DNA of 64,000 bases from Catonia carolina (GCA_035578175.1 JAQMRL010000004.1:44101401-44165400), one strand, 5' to 3'; shown: positions 1 to 12,829, numbered from the stretch's first letter. Numbers and translations: made by a program. Notes: generated by a model from the letters alone, not told the origin.

Positions 1-2
1 CA

Positions 3-170
3 AAAGAAGATAATGGGTTTTTTACATATGCTGTCAATTCATACCGTGTATGGATGTTAAAAGAAATATCCCATCCGATTGATGAATACATACCGAAAGG
101 TAAAAGAAGTTTCGGACGGCCGATAAAACGTTGGAGGGATCAATTTCAAGGAGGAGCTGTTTTTACATAG
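3..170 (+). mobile_element. LINE relic, C-terminal end of reverse transcriptase polyprotein
   Basis: An open frame running in from the window edge ends at a TAG. It carries a GKRSFGRPIKRWRDQF block, which resembles the Gly-Arg-Pro / Lys-Arg-Trp motif near the C-terminus of many insect non-LTR retrotransposon proteins. No catalytic part is present, so this is a truncated remnant. The call rests on that motif alone. Confidence 0.5.
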
Positions 171-631
171 TCCTTGTTACGAAGATGAAAAAGAAAATAA
201 TAACTTTTCAACAATGATTTTGTTACATAATTCAGAGTTAATAATAATAAACGCATTTAACAACTTACTATCTGTCCGATTGACAAGTGAGAAAAAGTTG
301 CAGAGACAAAATATAGGTTTTTTTAAACAATTTATAATTAAAATACAAGTGTAAGCGCTAACTTATAGATATTCAAAACTTAGTATCTTTGACAAACTGA
401 CTACATAAAAAAACAGTCTGGACCCATGGAGCCTAGTTTTGGGGATTAGTAAATCGTCCAGACGTGGCGCAGTTCCAGCCTTGACAGTGAAGCATGGGTG
501 AAGTGAGGATAGAAACATCCAACCTACAAAAATAAGCTTTCAATTCTTAAGGTCTGTCAAGGGTTTTACAAGACTAGACAGGATCAGAAATGAAAATATA
601 AGACAAGAATAGTGAATTTTCCCACAATAGT

Positions 632-790
632 GAATTGTATCGTGCCCAATGGGTCGACCATTTAAAAAGAATGCCAAAAAAGCCGCTTGCCTAGTTTATC
701 AAGAAGATACAAAGAAGTGGGAAGCAGAGAAGTGATATTGGCAGGCCGAAGAAAAGATGGATACCTGCAGAAACTGGTAAAAATGCCTAA
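632..790 (+). mobile_element. LINE relic, C-terminal end of reverse transcriptase polyprotein
   Basis: The frame reads QWVDHLKRMP, then an in-frame stop, then GRPKKRWIPA, the same C-terminal layout (W-x-x-H-L-x-R-M then GRPKKRW) as other LINE relics in this window. The internal stop shows it is dead. Positions 171-631 and 791-1365 hold nothing else I can recognise. Confidence 0.5.
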
Positions 791-1460
791 ACCATGAAGA
801 GAAGCAAAAAAAAATAAGTAAACCGTCCCACACTAGGACCAATCAGGCCATCCAAAACAAAATTATTCATACAATTAGGCTTATTGAATGCCCAATTTAT
901 GTTACCTTTCATAACGAGATACAACTGCCATACGTACCAAAGGTAGCTAAAAAATTCAATATAAATGTTCATTCACAATTTCAGACATCAATAAATCCAG
1001 TTAACAGGCAATGGGTACAATGTACATATCAGGTAATCTTGCGATTAAAATTTAACTCTAATGACCATGGGAAAGTCTTCTCACAGAAAATCTGTGAGAA
1101 AGCTAAGGTAATGACAGATACTTCAAACAGTGAAAACATATTTGTTATTGAAAATTTAGCATCTAATTTACTTTCTGTTACAAAAATTTAGGAGGGTGTA
1201 AATGTTTGATTAAAAAGTATAAAATTTAATGACATTCACAAAAGTTTTTCTTTAAAAGACAGATTTAAATGTTTTTTAAGACACCGAAAATATGTATCTT
1301 AAAATATAAATAATTTTTAAAATAATACAAAGATTTAAAACTAGTAAAATAATTTAAGGTAAAAAAATTTTTTTGTAATGCATCCTATTCAATCCTACTG
1401 TAAAAATTTCACTGACCTGTCACACTTGCTGTATAATTTGTGTTAACCTTTTTTTGTATA

Positions 1461-3145
1461 CGAGGTGTGACTATTAAATAACGAGACTGACCTTGTAAAA
1501 ATTGTTTTTTATTTCATACATAATCACTTATTGTCACCTTCAATATACACTCCTTCTCTATCCCTACAACGCTCCATGCGAATTTTCCACCGTCAGAAAC
1601 AGTGCTGGAAGTCATCTTCTGTCAGCTCCTTCAGGACACGTGCCGCTCGAAAATGTTTGTACTGACACTTTGTACGCGATTGAAAATGACCCAAATTTTT
1701 TGGAAACGATAATAACATGTGATGAAACGTGGTTTTTTACTTATGATCTGGAAACGAAGCGCCAATTCATGCACTGGAAGAGCCGAACTTTACCGAGAGC
1801 CAAAAAAGCTCAACTGAGAAGTAAAAATGTAAATCAATGATGGTTGTGTTTTTGATATCTATGGGATTGTGTACCTTCACTGGGTTCCTTAAGGTCAAAC
1901 AATTAATCAATATTACTACCTTGAGGTACTTTCTAAACTACATCAAAGAGTAAGGAAAAAACGCCCCAAAATGTGGAAGGACAAATCATGGGTTCTCCAC
2001 CGAGACAATGCGCCAGCTCTTCCGCGTTATCTGTCAAAAGGTTCTACAGGGTGATTTTTTAGTCCTGTTACCCAATTGTTAATGTGTGATAATATTTTTC
2101 TAAAAAAAATAAATTTTGTTTTGTGACACTAAGTTGGTAGCCCTACTCAACCAGTATGGATATGGCAGTGTGAGTTGATTCTCCTTGAGCTGTGTAAAAG
2201 TTTGTGCCATTTCCGGTCGTGCTACGAACAGAATGTCTTTTATCCTAAAACAATCTCTTGTTTAAATCTGGAGGCTGAAGCTCTAGAACTAATCGTATGT
2301 GATACGGATACAATTTCAATTTTTTAGCAGCTTTCTGAGCACTCGAACATGACAAATCAACATGCGAGGAAAGTTTTTGTAAACTTTTCCATGGAGAATT
2401 GAGCAATCTTGTTTTCACATTCTCTTAACGTCATCTGTCAAGAGAGTTGGTCGACCACTACTTTTTCTGCTGCAAACAATACCTGCCTCTAAAAATCAGT
2501 TAGTTAGCCTAGAAATTGACTAGAATAGAGTGGAGAAACACCAAAAAAATTAATTTGAAATGATTCTTTTACACTAGCATACGATTTTGTAGCAAAATAT
2601 TGTTCAAGAATGAAAACCCGTTGTTCTAGGGTAAAAGACATTCTGTTCGTAACACAACTGGAAACAGCACAAAATTTTACGCAACTCAAGGAGAATCAAC
2701 TCAAACTGTCGTATCTATACCGGTTGAGTAGGGCTACCAACTTTGTGTCACAAAACAAAATATCCCTTTCTTAGAAAAAAATTACCAGACATTAACAATT
2801 GGGTAACAGGACTAAAAAATAACCCGGTAGTATCTCAGTGTTGCAACGTCCACCTTTTTCACCACATCTTGCACCATGTGACTTCTACCTGTTCCCTAAG
2901 GTGAAATCTGCATTAAAAGGAACAAGATTCGGGTCTGTGGAAGCTGTAAAAGAGAAAGCGGCACGTGTTCTGAAGGAGGTGACAGAAGATGACTTCCAGC
3001 ACTGTTTCAAACGATGGAAAATTCTCATGGAGCGTTGTAGGGATAGAGAAGGAGTGTATATTGAAGGTAGCAATAAGTGATTATGTACAAAATTGAAATT
3101 AAATTTTTTACAACGTCGGTCTCGTTATTTAATAGCCACGCCTCG
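1461..3145 (+). mobile_element. Defective mariner element with about 188-bp inverted ends, interrupted by a second transposon
   Basis: Ends read CGAGG...CCTCG and are flanked by TA at 1459-1460 and 3146-3147, as expected for Tc1/mariner. The first 187 bp (1461-1647) are an inverted, diverged copy of the last 189 bp (2957-3145); the right arm includes the C-terminal coding part of the transposase. The DNA-binding N-terminus is therefore missing. The remaining frames on the plus strand show the mariner catalytic blocks CDETW near 1721, HRDNAPA near 2003 and LAPCDFYLFPKVKSALKG near 2870, but the spacing between the second and third Asp is 30 residues instead of 34 and there are frameshifts. A 781-bp element sits at 2047-2827. 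Without it the element would be about 0.9 kb. Confidence 0.85.
2047..2827 (-). mobile_element. Fold-back Tc1/mariner-like element (DUF4817-type transposase fragment), copy 1
   Basis: Flanked by TA at 2045-2046 and 2828-2829. Terminal inverted repeats of about 200 bp begin near GTGATTTTTTAGTCCTGTTA. On the minus strand the frame starts MSFTLEQRVFILEQYFATKS, the helix-turn-helix start of insect transposases with a DUF4817 domain, and later reads SPWKSLQKLSSHVDLS. The other end carries an inverted copy of the same 5' end, start codon included. No catalytic domain is present. Removing the element and one TA restores the mariner reading frame across the junction. Copy 2 at 43951-44733 is nearly identical and in the opposite orientation. 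Confidence 0.85.
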
Positions 3146-3240
3146 TATAATTCTACTTACTACTGACATGTTTTGGTGGATCCACATCATCAGAGTACAT
3201 AAAACTGAAACCAAACTTTTTCAAAATTTTTAGATGTATT

Positions 3241-3872
3241 TTAATTATTGGTATAAAACTGTTCAATTATTCAAATTTAACTTCCTCTATATACGGTGCA
3301 GATTGAAGCAGTAGCAATATTATTTCATTAGTTTTAAATTTAAAGTAAAACTGTAAAACACAATTAACTTTTCTATTAGTACAGTTTACTTTTCTAAAAG
3401 TAATTTACATGACTCATAGCGTGTTACCTGGATATCTCACACTAGCAGAGAAAAAAATTAATAGTACATTTTTAATAACAAAAGGATAACATGAATGTAA
3501 AACAGGATGTTCGGAAATAATTTTTAATGACGGATGTTAGATAGGTAGTCGAAAAAGATAATAAAATTAAAACTTTTATTTAATTATCTAATTTTTTATT
3601 TATAATACTGAATACATAATACTATATTGTTATATTAATGACTTTTATAATACAATGACTATAATATTATTTTATTAATATAAATATATATATTTTTTTA
3701 TAATACTTGTAAAAATGAAAAAACTACAATTTATAAACAAGCTCTTGTGTATACATTGAGGCAGTGACTACAAATATTTATATGCATTTTACTTAAAAAT
3801 CAATAATGCACGATAGGCCTATTTTACAATTTAATTAAATAAATACTTTGGTATGTGCGAAAAATACTGTAA
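3241..3872. other. ACC 3' flank, AT-rich
   Basis: Very AT-rich sequence downstream of the ACC stop. On the minus strand an AATAAA hexamer lies about 200 bp past the stop. There is no long genomic poly(A) tract that would mark a processed retrocopy. Nothing else was recognised. Confidence 0.5.
3671..3676 (-). promoter_or_regulatory. Candidate polyadenylation signal AATAAA for ACC
   Basis: AATAAA on the minus strand about 197 bp after the ACC stop codon. In such AT-rich DNA the hexamer can occur by chance; transcript ends would settle it. Confidence 0.4.
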
Positions 3873-6800
3873 TCAGCCTTCTGAGGTGGGTGACTGTTGC
3901 TGCTGTTGCAGGTCCTCTTCTTTATCTGCGGCAGCTGTCGTCGCCACTGCTGCAGCAGCAGCAGATTCCATGTGAGAAAGAATTCGCACAGCTTCTAATT
4001 GTTTGTGCGATGGTAATTTTTGGAACATTTCTACTAGAGCATCGAATGCCACATCAGGTGATACTTCTAGAGCAGATTTAATCTGTTGTATTATTGCATC
4101 TTTCTGAATGCACTTTATATTATTTGACACGATTGAGTTATCACCGGCTGAAATTTGATCAGATAACCAAGAGACAACCGCCTGATTATTCTCCCACAAG
4201 TATGCAAATGTAGTGCCTTTATCTTCTACGAACCATCTTCTAAGCATTGCTTCTGCTTGTCCGTGACTAAAACTTGGCTGAGACTTTATAATTTCACGTT
4301 CGATTTGATTTTCCAAAAGTAAACGCTTTAATCGCCAGTGTAAAATATGTCTGGATTTTCGCCAAGGAACGATATCATTAATTACACCTTTTTCCAGCAT
4401 CCGTTCGGGAGTATCATGAAGATCAGCGAAGTGAACTGCTACTTGATGATACGATGGTGAAAGAACTTTCTCCCGTTCTTTAATTTGCTTCTCTAAATCG
4501 ATACGGCATTCTTCACTAGTTTCTGGCGACTGTAGTTTATTTTTTAAACTAAGTATAACGGGATCTACTCTGTGCATAACTTTAACTAAATCTTTCATTC
4601 TAAATTTTATTTCTACAATTCCTTCTGGTTCTAATACTCCTCCCTTCGATTCAGGGTCTGCATACATTTCCATGTGCCGAGAATTTATAGTAGGATCAAC
4701 AACAGCCCAAGCACCCCCACGTAATTCTCCATTAGGTGGAATATATACAAACACGGGTTCTGTGTATTCTCTTAACGCATCTACAATATAAGCACCAAAT
4801 TTCATCACCTGTTCATACATGTCTTTCATTCCTCCTGAAAATCCTCTCCAGTTAGCGAATATAATAAGTGGAAGACCTTCATTACCAAAATCGTTAATGG
4901 CTTGAGCTGTTTTGTACGCTGAATCGGGGAACCAAACCTGTCCAGCCTGAGATACAGTTTTCGCTTCAGAATCCAAATTGGCAGGATCTGCTGGTAGTTG
5001 AACTTCAACGGTTCTTGTTTCAACTGCAATAACACCGACAGGAATTCCGCCCAATCTTGCTCTACCAACAACAACAGTTTGAGCCCAAGGTTCCATGATT
5101 TCGTTCCAGGAATCTTTGTCAAAAAATCCCTTCTCCCATTCTCCAGCTTTATTAGGGTTAGACCTTCCAGCTAACATCCATCTAGGATCGTAGGGTGTTT
5201 TAGTTGGAACAAATTCTACTTCTCTATCTATTGGATCAATTGGATTAAGTAAAGGCACAGGAGACATTTTGTCTTTCGGCATGTACGACAGCCATTTCAA
5301 TACAGTGTAAACTCCATCTAAATCACACGGTTCAGTCTTATGAGAAATTCCATTATTATACATGATTTGTATTCCACCAAGTTGATTGTTAGATGCATAC
5401 ACTTTTCTTCCAAGTAACTTATTAAGAGCACTGTATCCCGTTAAAATAATATGAGAATTTTCAATCTGTATAACACGCTGTCCGAGACGTACAATATAGG
5501 AACCAATACCGATCGCACGGCAAGAAACCATGGATATTGTGACGATTTCCTTATAAGCTTGTGATGACTCTCCTGCAATCATTCCTGCGTACCTAAGATT
5601 CTCTACACCAAGTCCATCGTCCTTGCCAATGATATCAGTAATTTTGTAGCGTGTTTCCCCTTCATCCTCAATCAAGATAGCAATCACCGCATTCATTGCA
5701 GATACTTTTGTGTAATCTTCAGTGGTCAGGTAAAGATATTTGAATCCCTTATCAGGTTCATCAGGATCCTCCCAAGCCACTTTAAACAGTGCTTTAATTT
5801 CCTCAGCAAGTCCAATCCTTGCACCGCTATTAGCTGCTACGTACACTCTTGGAATTCTTAGTTCCCTCGCATACTCAGAAGCCAAACAAAAAACGATATC
5901 TTCTTTGGGACCAAAAGAGCCAATCTGGTACGTGATGTCATTAGCAATTAATATGATATCTCTACCTTCGGGGTATTCAGGAGTATTCAACGTCATTTTC
6001 CACGCGACCATTCCAACATTGTTTTCACCAGGCAATCTTTTTTGTTCTACCAGCCGATTGTCTTGAACTACTAGTTCCACATAATCCAGGACTTGAGATG
6101 GTTTCACAACCACCTCATTTTTTCGTTCATCAGCGTATTCTTTCCATAATTTTTCGATCGTCTGATGGAACATATCTGGAAAATCATACACGTAGGTTGT
6201 TCCTGTACTTTGCGCTTGAAATCGCTTCTGTTGTAGGTAGTCTTTTGTAACATAAGGTGTTGCAACAGGAAGACCATGTAACGGTCCAATCTTTGGACCA
6301 TAACTCTCTAATTTTATTATACCAGTTTTTGGATCAACAATTTCTTTATATAGAGCAATATCAAGGTAGTAACCACTGTCATTAGCAAGACACAAACGAA
6401 CATTCTGTGTTTTTGAATTCGGCGATTGCCTTATTGTGACTTTTAGTTCTGCTTGAAGAACCCGCAACTTCCACAGTCTGGGTCCATACCGCAACACCAT
6501 ATTCGTTACACTTTCTTCAATTTTTGCAGGATCCATAATAACAGTAGGTACAAAATTCAGGAAAATGTGATTGCAGTCTGTTCGCTTAGCTTGAGGATGG
6601 CTGAATGCGACTTCCAGTTCATCCATCGCTTCGAGTAAAACCCGTTCACCTTCATTCTGTAAATACTCAAAAGATGCTTCTTTCGTTATCAAATCTGAAT
6701 GCCTGATAATAGAACGAACAAAGAATCTGTAGTCAGTTACTTCTTGTCCTTTGGCAACTTTAGCCTTACCAAGATAAAGATACATCTTTCTATTAGCTGT

Positions 6801-9800
6801 TGGAAGGGCTTCTAAATCATACGTTTTCATTCTATTTAATTCTAACTGGAATGCCATGCCTGGTTCCAAATGTCTGTAAATTCGGTCTTCAACAAAATTA
6901 TCACAATTTCTATAAGTGAATAATTTTGGAAACTGACGCCGATTTAAAGCAAGAAAAGTAATTCGTCGTATAGAACGCTGCTTTAATTCTTCTTGGTTTT
7001 TCGCACAAAAATCACCAAAAATTTTGCTAAGCTTTGAATCTTCCAAATCACCTTTGTCTTTCAAGGCAATACAAACAATGTGTATAGGTTCCGTTACAGT
7101 ATTCTCTTCAGTCTGTCGAACTGAATCACCAATTGAAAGAGAAACGTTTATTGAGGTACTATGCCTTGATTCACTACCGCTTTCCATTGCTTCAATAATC
7201 CTGGGCGAAACAGCAGCAGGACTTGCAAAATCCTCCAATAAATCAAGTATTTCGTCAAGATACGATTCAAATTGTGAGAATGATTCGAAAGCTGCCATAC
7301 ATCCAGTTCTCTGATAAGTGTGTAGAATAGTAGGAGCAGCTGAATCCTTATCTTCATTGTCACTCAATTTAACAGAATCGCTACAAGTTTTATAACTGAA
7401 TTTTTGCCTATTAGGATGTGAGGAAGGAAGCAAGAATTGAAAATGTACTAAAGGAATTTCACCAGATAATTCAGAATGTTGAAGACAAGTCAGATCGTAC
7501 GATATGTAAACACGACGAACATATACTTCAAGAGCAGCGTTACAAACATGGCTATTTGAATGATAGAAAAAATCATGAAGAATATCGAAAATTGAAGTTT
7601 CTGACTGTATAAGTTTTTGTAAATTTTCCGGGTGGAAGTCACGTCCGTACATATCAACAGCAGACAGAAATATAGACTCCATTTGGTTATGTCTTAACTC
7701 ATACGCCGGTTGGTGAGCTGCGATTAAAACTTGCCTAGCACGAAGTGCAACTCTTGACTGTTCACTACGGTTTAGTGAGGTTAGTTCGTTTAACGTGTTA
7801 ACCAATTCATCGGTTAACCCGGGTTCGTTTGACCAAAGGCGATCAATGAGCATAGTCACGAGCATGTTTTTCTTAGCAACTTGGCCATGTGAAAATATAA
7901 CTGATGTAACAGTGGACATGTCATCTTTGTACTTTTCACGAAGTGTTGAAACGCATTTGTCATAATGACCTTGTTGGAACTGGCTTTCTACTTCGTAATA
8001 CTGGCGTAGCAATTCGTGAACAGCAGATTTCATATGGCCTCGGATACCATTTCTGTATCGTTGAACTAACTGAACAATTCCTTGAGTTGTTAGAAAAAAA
8101 TTATCACGGTCTGTTTTCTTCTGTAACGATGCCGCATGACTATCAATGACACTGGCAATTTGTTGACTTGGAAACTGAGCCAGAACAGAAGTTATGTTCA
8201 TTTCGTACATGGTCATAAGTTTGCGAATTTTCTTTTCAACAGCAATTGGTATTCTACCAGAAATAGATGCGATTACTTCTTGTAGTTCTAGTAGAGGCAA
8301 CGTAGGATCCCTTAGGGACGTCATGTACTTATCTATCACTTCACGTAATCTAGCCAAATGGTATGGATCAGGTAAACAATAACCAGATAGTATATTTTCT
8401 AGCATTTGCCTATAGCTATTATGAGCATGATTTATTTTTCTTCCGATGTGAGGTGTTGAAACATCAAGTTCAGGAAACTTTCCCTGATAATCAAGTGCTT
8501 TTGTTACAAGACTAGGATCATCTAGTTCTAAATGAGCTATAAGAGAACCAGCATCTAATACAGCACCGGGTCGTTTAGTGTAAAATATCGTTCCAGATTC
8601 ATTCGCAGTTAACATCATTACCATTTTCATAACCTCAATTTCGGCATATGGATGGCCTTTATCAACATGATATCCATCATCCACAATGCAACTTATCAGC
8701 TTTCCTGCCGACGGAGATCTTAAAAGTGATGGATCATTTTCTTTCTCAAAAACACACGTCTGGTTTCCAATTATAACTCTGTAACGATCAACTTCTTCTC
8801 GCATGTATGTAGTAAAACTAGCACCATCAACCGAAAGCAAAATTCCACCATCAGACAGTCTGTGAACTTCTATTTCTTTAAAAGAACTGTTCATAACTAA
8901 GAAATAAGAATTATGACCAGATTTAGTAACACTTAATTTATACTTGAAACCTTCACTGATTAACTCAACACTGACGTTGTGATCCAATGTATTTGAACCT
9001 TGAATTTGTCCCTTCTCTAGCGAACTTTGAAAATCCTGGAAATTAGCTGTTACAGATCGATCAGCAATGTGTAAAGCTCCGCAAACGACACCCAACAGTA
9101 CATCAGGTTTTTCTGCTTGAACTCTTTCAGCAATTAAAATATCAAGCCAAGCAGTATCAATTGTATTTTTTTGAAAACTATCAGTTTCGAGAAGAGTTGT
9201 AAGATATTCTACAGTAGTTCTAAAATCTCCTCGAATTGATAATTCTTTTAAAGCAATGACAAGATTTTCTCGTGCTTGTTCTCTATTTTCACCCCATGAA
9301 AAACAATGACCGAACTGTGAATCGGCAAACTCATGAAGCCCTCCAGAAGCAGCAACACTAAAATATCCCCACACATTTTTCGATGATCTGAAATTCAACT
9401 CTTGAACAGTACCTGAACTAGGTTTAAACCCTTCATCTGGATTTTCACTGGTGATTCTAGCAGCAATAACATGACCCCATGGCTGTGGTTTGTGCCTTGG
9501 GGTATCAAAATCAATCAAACTATCACCCCATGGGGATTCACCATACAGTATTCTTATATCTTTAATATTATGTAACTGAAGTCCCATAGCTACCTGTAAC
9601 TGCAGTGCCGGTAAATTAACGTCAGCGACCATCTCTGTACAAGGATGCTCAACTTGTAATCTAGGATTTAACTCAAGAAAAAAATAATTTCCATCCATGT
9701 CATACAGGTATTCTACAGTGCCAGCACTGACATATCCAACCATCTTAGCTAATCGAACCGCAGCTTTCTCCATCTCTTCGAAAACTTCTGGTTTCGCAAC

Positions 9801-10928
9801 TGCTGCTGGAGCTTCCTCAATTATCTTCTGGTGTCTTCGCTGAATGGAACAGTCACGACCAAACAAAGAAATAGCATTTCCATACTGGTCAGCCAATAAC
9901 TGTACTTCCAAGTGACGTGCGCAGCTAGCCAATTTCATTACGAATATGGGCGATCCTGGAACTTCAGCCTGAACTTGTCTGAATAAATTTGGAAAGTCTT
10001 CTGGACTCTCTACTTTTCTAATGCCTTTACCACCTCCTCCTTCACTGGCTTTAATCATAACAGGAAAACCAATTTTTTGTGCAGAAGCAAGGCCTTCATC
10101 TACAGTAGAAACACAGCCATTTTTATACAACTCTGAACTTATTTTAATTTTCTTTCCTGAATACTGAGCTTTTAATTCAGAACCTGACCACGGCAAAGTT
10201 GGAATTTCTGCTGTCTGTGCCACAATACTGGAAGCAATTTTGTCTCCAAGAGCCCACATTGCTTTTTCGGGAGGTCCAATAAAAGCAATATTATTTTTGT
10301 GTAATAATTCAGGAAGTTTGGGATTTTCTGAAGCATGTCCCCAACCGGCCCATACAGCTTGAACTTGTGTTCTTATAGCAATGTCAACAATAAGTTCAAC
10401 ATTTGCATAATTGTTATTATTCGTTCCTCCCGGTACAGGAACGTAATGATCTGCCATTTTTATATACTCGGCATTAGCTTTTAGATCTTCAGGCGTTACC
10501 ATAACTTCGAATCTGATTGCTCTTTCATTTTTAAACATCTCATAAGACCACCGACGAATTGACCTCATACACTTAACGGCCGCAATACCATTGTTTGCAA
10601 TTAATACTTTATTAATGACTCTAGTTCCTTTAAACCTTCGAACAAACTCTTCAGGTGTGGCAACAGTAAAATCTTTTTCCATTGCACCCTTGTGAATCCC
10701 TGTTCCTTGAGACATACTTGGTCGTAATCTCTTCAGTCTTTCTGTTAATCCAAACATGTTATTATAGGAATTATTTTTGCTGGAGAGACCAGAATTGATG
10801 ACTTCCACTGCGAATGAATCTCCATCGAGACTTTCATATTGACCATTCGCTGGCCCATCTCCTTCTTCGCCTCCAACGATAAAGTTGACAGCTTTCTCCG
10901 TGCCATTGCCATCATCTTTCGTGGCCAT
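3873..10928 (-). CDS. ACC: Acetyl-CoA carboxylase, complete, single coding exon
   Basis: Multifunctional cytosolic enzyme that carboxylates acetyl-CoA to malonyl-CoA using bicarbonate, ATP and covalently bound biotin; the committed step of fatty acid synthesis. The protein is 2351 aa, normal for animal ACC. Visible in order: an AMPK-type site with RPSMSQ (S73, matching the regulatory serine of animal ACC); biotin carboxylase from about 100 to 600 with the glycine-rich ATP-grasp loop [14 protein letters not shown] near 289-302 and [11 protein letters not shown] near 420; biotin carrier motif EVMKM with the biotinyl lysine at about K768; a long central region; carboxyltransferase from about 1575 to 2240 with [13 protein letters not shown] near 1700 and [13 protein letters not shown] near 2030. 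The C-terminus is rich in Ala and Gln. The ATG is in a good context (ACAACAATGGCC) and an in-frame TAA lies four codons upstream, which fixes the start. No frameshift or stop interrupts 7 kb. The lack of any coding intron is the odd point: either an ancestral intron-free coding region or an expressed retrocopy. Confidence 0.97.
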   Translation of the reverse strand: MATKDDGNGTEKAVNFIVGGEEGDGPANGQYESLDGDSFAVEVINSGLSSKNNSYNNMFGLTERLKRLRPSMSQGTGIHKGAMEKDFTVATPEEFVRRFKGTRVINKVLIANNGIAAVKCMRSIRRWSYEMFKNERAIRFEVMVTPEDLKANAEYIKMADHYVPVPGGTNNNNYANVELIVDIAIRTQVQAVWAGWGHASENPKLPELLHKNNIAFIGPPEKAMWALGDKIASSIVAQTAEIPTLPWSGSELKAQYSGKKIKISSELYKNGCVSTVDEGLASAQKIGFPVMIKASEGGGGKGIRKVESPEDFPNLFRQVQAEVPGSPIFVMKLASCARHLEVQLLADQYGNAISLFGRDCSIQRRHQKIIEEAPAAVAKPEVFEEMEKAAVRLAKMVGYVSAGTVEYLYDMDGNYFFLELNPRLQVEHPCTEMVADVNLPALQLQVAMGLQLHNIKDIRILYGESPWGDSLIDFDTPRHKPQPWGHVIAARITSENPDEGFKPSSGTVQELNFRSSKNVWGYFSVAASGGLHEFADSQFGHCFSWGENREQARENLVIALKELSIRGDFRTTVEYLTTLLETDSFQKNTIDTAWLDILIAERVQAEKPDVLLGVVCGALHIADRSVTANFQDFQSSLEKGQIQGSNTLDHNVSVELISEGFKYKLSVTKSGHNSYFLVMNSSFKEIEVHRLSDGGILLSVDGASFTTYMREEVDRYRVIIGNQTCVFEKENDPSLLRSPSAGKLISCIVDDGYHVDKGHPYAEIEVMKMVMMLTANESGTIFYTKRPGAVLDAGSLIAHLELDDPSLVTKALDYQGKFPELDVSTPHIGRKINHAHNSYRQMLENILSGYCLPDPYHLARLREVIDKYMTSLRDPTLPLLELQEVIASISGRIPIAVEKKIRKLMTMYEMNITSVLAQFPSQQIASVIDSHAASLQKKTDRDNFFLTTQGIVQLVQRYRNGIRGHMKSAVHELLRQYYEVESQFQQGHYDKCVSTLREKYKDDMSTVTSVIFSHGQVAKKNMLVTMLIDRLWSNEPGLTDELVNTLNELTSLNRSEQSRVALRARQVLIAAHQPAYELRHNQMESIFLSAVDMYGRDFHPENLQKLIQSETSIFDILHDFFYHSNSHVCNAALEVYVRRVYISYDLTCLQHSELSGEIPLVHFQFLLPSSHPNRQKFSYKTCSDSVKLSDNEDKDSAAPTILHTYQRTGCMAAFESFSQFESYLDEILDLLEDFASPAAVSPRIIEAMESGSESRHSTSINVSLSIGDSVRQTEENTVTEPIHIVCIALKDKGDLEDSKLSKIFGDFCAKNQEELKQRSIRRITFLALNRRQFPKLFTYRNCDNFVEDRIYRHLEPGMAFQLELNRMKTYDLEALPTANRKMYLYLGKAKVAKGQEVTDYRFFVRSIIRHSDLITKEASFEYLQNEGERVLLEAMDELEVAFSHPQAKRTDCNHIFLNFVPTVIMDPAKIEESVTNMVLRYGPRLWKLRVLQAELKVTIRQSPNSKTQNVRLCLANDSGYYLDIALYKEIVDPKTGIIKLESYGPKIGPLHGLPVATPYVTKDYLQQKRFQAQSTGTTYVYDFPDMFHQTIEKLWKEYADERKNEVVVKPSQVLDYVELVVQDNRLVEQKRLPGENNVGMVAWKMTLNTPEYPEGRDIILIANDITYQIGSFGPKEDIVFCLASEYARELRIPRVYVAANSGARIGLAEEIKALFKVAWEDPDEPDKGFKYLYLTTEDYTKVSAMNAVIAILIEDEGETRYKITDIIGKDDGLGVENLRYAGMIAGESSQAYKEIVTISMVSCRAIGIGSYIVRLGQRVIQIENSHIILTGYSALNKLLGRKVYASNNQLGGIQIMYNNGISHKTEPCDLDGVYTVLKWLSYMPKDKMSPVPLLNPIDPIDREVEFVPTKTPYDPRWMLAGRSNPNKAGEWEKGFFDKDSWNEIMEPWAQTVVVGRARLGGIPVGVIAVETRTVEVQLPADPANLDSEAKTVSQAGQVWFPDSAYKTAQAINDFGNEGLPLIIFANWRGFSGGMKDMYEQVMKFGAYIVDALREYTEPVFVYIPPNGELRGGAWAVVDPTINSRHMEMYADPESKGGVLEPEGIVEIKFRMKDLVKVMHRVDPVILSLKNKLQSPETSEECRIDLEKQIKEREKVLSPSYHQVAVHFADLHDTPERMLEKGVINDIVPWRKSRHILHWRLKRLLLENQIEREIIKSQPSFSHGQAEAMLRRWFVEDKGTTFAYLWENNQAVVSWLSDQISAGDNSIVSNNIKCIQKDAIIQQIKSALEVSPDVAFDALVEMFQKLPSHKQLEAVRILSHMESAAAAAVATTAAADKEEDLQQQQQSPTSEG

Positions 10929-11459
10929 TGTTGTAAATTATTTGTGCGATATGTTAGATAAAACAATAATTAACTGCCTTCCACAGAGATATAAGTACGA
11001 AATTAATAATCAAATATACGCTAGCTACGTCGCTTGCGTATTAAAATTCGTATTAATTTCTGAATTTAACGTAGCAAAACTAGAAATTACAGGAACAATA
11101 AAAATTACATTACAACTTAAGAACTTCATCCTATCATACAACAATAACAAAATTGAAATAAAAACATTACAGAGAACTTTTTGCCGTAAAAATTTGATTA
11201 ATATCTTTAATAAGTATAGATTTAAAAATTAATACTTTGTAAACAGCTGATACTGTGAATAAGGATATTATTCACTAATTACGAGAACAAGAGAAAGTAT
11301 ATAATCTTAAAAAACACACAGATAAAGCACTTTTCACATTAATGTTAATTTGCATAACCAATTAATTAATTATTAATATTAAATAACAGGTTAATTACCT
11401 AACAATTAATTAGGAATTAACTATAACTAAATAATAAAATTATTTATTAAAATATTATT
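10929..11459 (-). other. ACC 5' untranslated region or leader intron
   Basis: AT-rich DNA upstream of the ACC start. On the minus strand a pyrimidine-containing stretch ends in GGCAG about 50 bp before the ATG and could be a splice acceptor, which would make the intron confined to the leader. The opposite-strand open frame here has no coding character. Confidence 0.3.
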
Positions 11460-11610
11460 TAATCTTGTACGGACTTAACGATCGCAGGCTTCCATCAGTG
11501 ATTACACAGAGCGACTAGTATTCACAACACCGCGTGCACCGAACACACTCCTGCTGCACTGACATCGTTCGCCAGGAGTCGGTTTATCAAACGCAATCTC
11601 GTTTATTTGA
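11460..11610 (-). promoter_or_regulatory. ACC: Putative ACC core promoter / first non-coding exon
   Basis: A GC-richer island of about 150 bp in very AT-rich surroundings, 550-680 bp upstream of the ACC start codon. On the minus strand it contains an arthropod initiator-like TCAGTG at 11557-11562, which would place a transcription start near 11560. A GTTAAGT further on is a possible weak splice donor. Based on base composition and one short motif. Confidence 0.35.
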
Positions 11611-12829
11611 AACCTACAACATAATATTCTATGTTAAGTCTACCTAATTTTGAAAACACGAACAATCTATAATATTTAGAATTGGTAGGGTTTAATGCAC
11701 AGTAACAGTTGAAGAAGACAAAAGTTCAAAGATAAAGAGATGAATAATATAAATTATCTCTCTACAGGCCAACACATAACATCAGTACCACATATGGAGT
11801 GATGCAAATCTACAGGGAAAACAAAACAAAAGAATTGTTAATCATCACCAAAAGAGCTTTGCCCTTCATTTCTATACGACGGCTATATAAGAGTAATGCC
11901 TTCTCTATTAGCCATTCAAATTAATTCTACGATCAAAAGTTAGGATCTTTCGGCCTTTCATTTTCCTCCTTGTCATCATCACTCGTGTGTATAAGAAAAG
12001 CAACACTTTTAGTTAATAACATTCTATTCATTTCTGAAATTGAAGCTATAACTTATTCATTAAACCATTATTCACAAAACACCAGCCATTATTTCACCCT
12101 TTCAATAAGTTAATATCTGGTAAATAATAAGTTAATTTAATCAAGGAAACACAAGTAAAAATACATTAAAAAAATTAAAAACATCATGTATAAATTTTCA
12201 AAACACCTCCATAACAAAATTTAAATATATTTATATTAGCATTTCTATTTTGCTTATTCGCCAAGAGATTGGCTTTGAATCTCAGTTATTCTATAGATAA
12301 ATAAATAAACTTTATTGTCACGTAATACAATACAAATTATGAATGGACAAGTCAAAATATTTTAAAATAGGAAATGGAGAGGTTATTCCAACAATAAAGA
12401 ACGCAAACAGGAGACAGAATAGGCATTCATTTGGAATGACCAAGGAAAACTGTGCACACTTACACTGAACACCTTAACCAGACAGCTTAATATTAAACTA
12501 AAACTAATTAATTACAATCTATTTCAAATAGTTTTCAGTGTTCATATTCGTAAGTCAACTTAACAATTTCCCAATAAAGAGTTTGAATTTTCATTACAAA
12601 AAAACAAAATTGATAAGAAATATTTATACGATATATCAATGCCAAGTATTTATATATAAACAACCCACTAAAAATTGAACATAATTTGGATAGACGATTA
12701 GAAGGAAAATATTTCTCAGTGAATACTCAAATGAGAGCCAATTGAATCCAGCTTTTCAGAGATTGATTTCTGAATATATTAAATAATTCATTTAAAGTTT
12801 ATGATCATGGATCCACTCTGCGTACATGA
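11611..12829. other. No feature recognised
   Basis: AT-rich sequence without coding frames or repeats that I could match elsewhere in the window. Confidence 0.5.

Larger units (their letters stand above)
1366..3240. repeat. Rep-F copy split by a mariner insertion
   Basis: The left half (about 1366-1458, with TAATGCATCCT) and right half (about 3148-3240, with TTGGTGGATCCACATCATC) match, in order, the unit seen at 42425-42600 and as an inverted pair at 46733-47140. Between them lies the TA-flanked mariner at 1461-3145. The halves are diverged, so outer borders are approximate. Confidence 0.6.

Noticed and set aside
3873..10928. Bacterial or horizontally acquired carboxylase
   Set aside because: A single polypeptide with animal domain order, AMPK site and AT-rich host-like codons is a typical metazoan ACC.
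10885..11232. 115-aa plus-strand open frame overlapping the ACC start
   Set aside because: Low-complexity, AT-driven composition, antisense to a real gene and with no domain.
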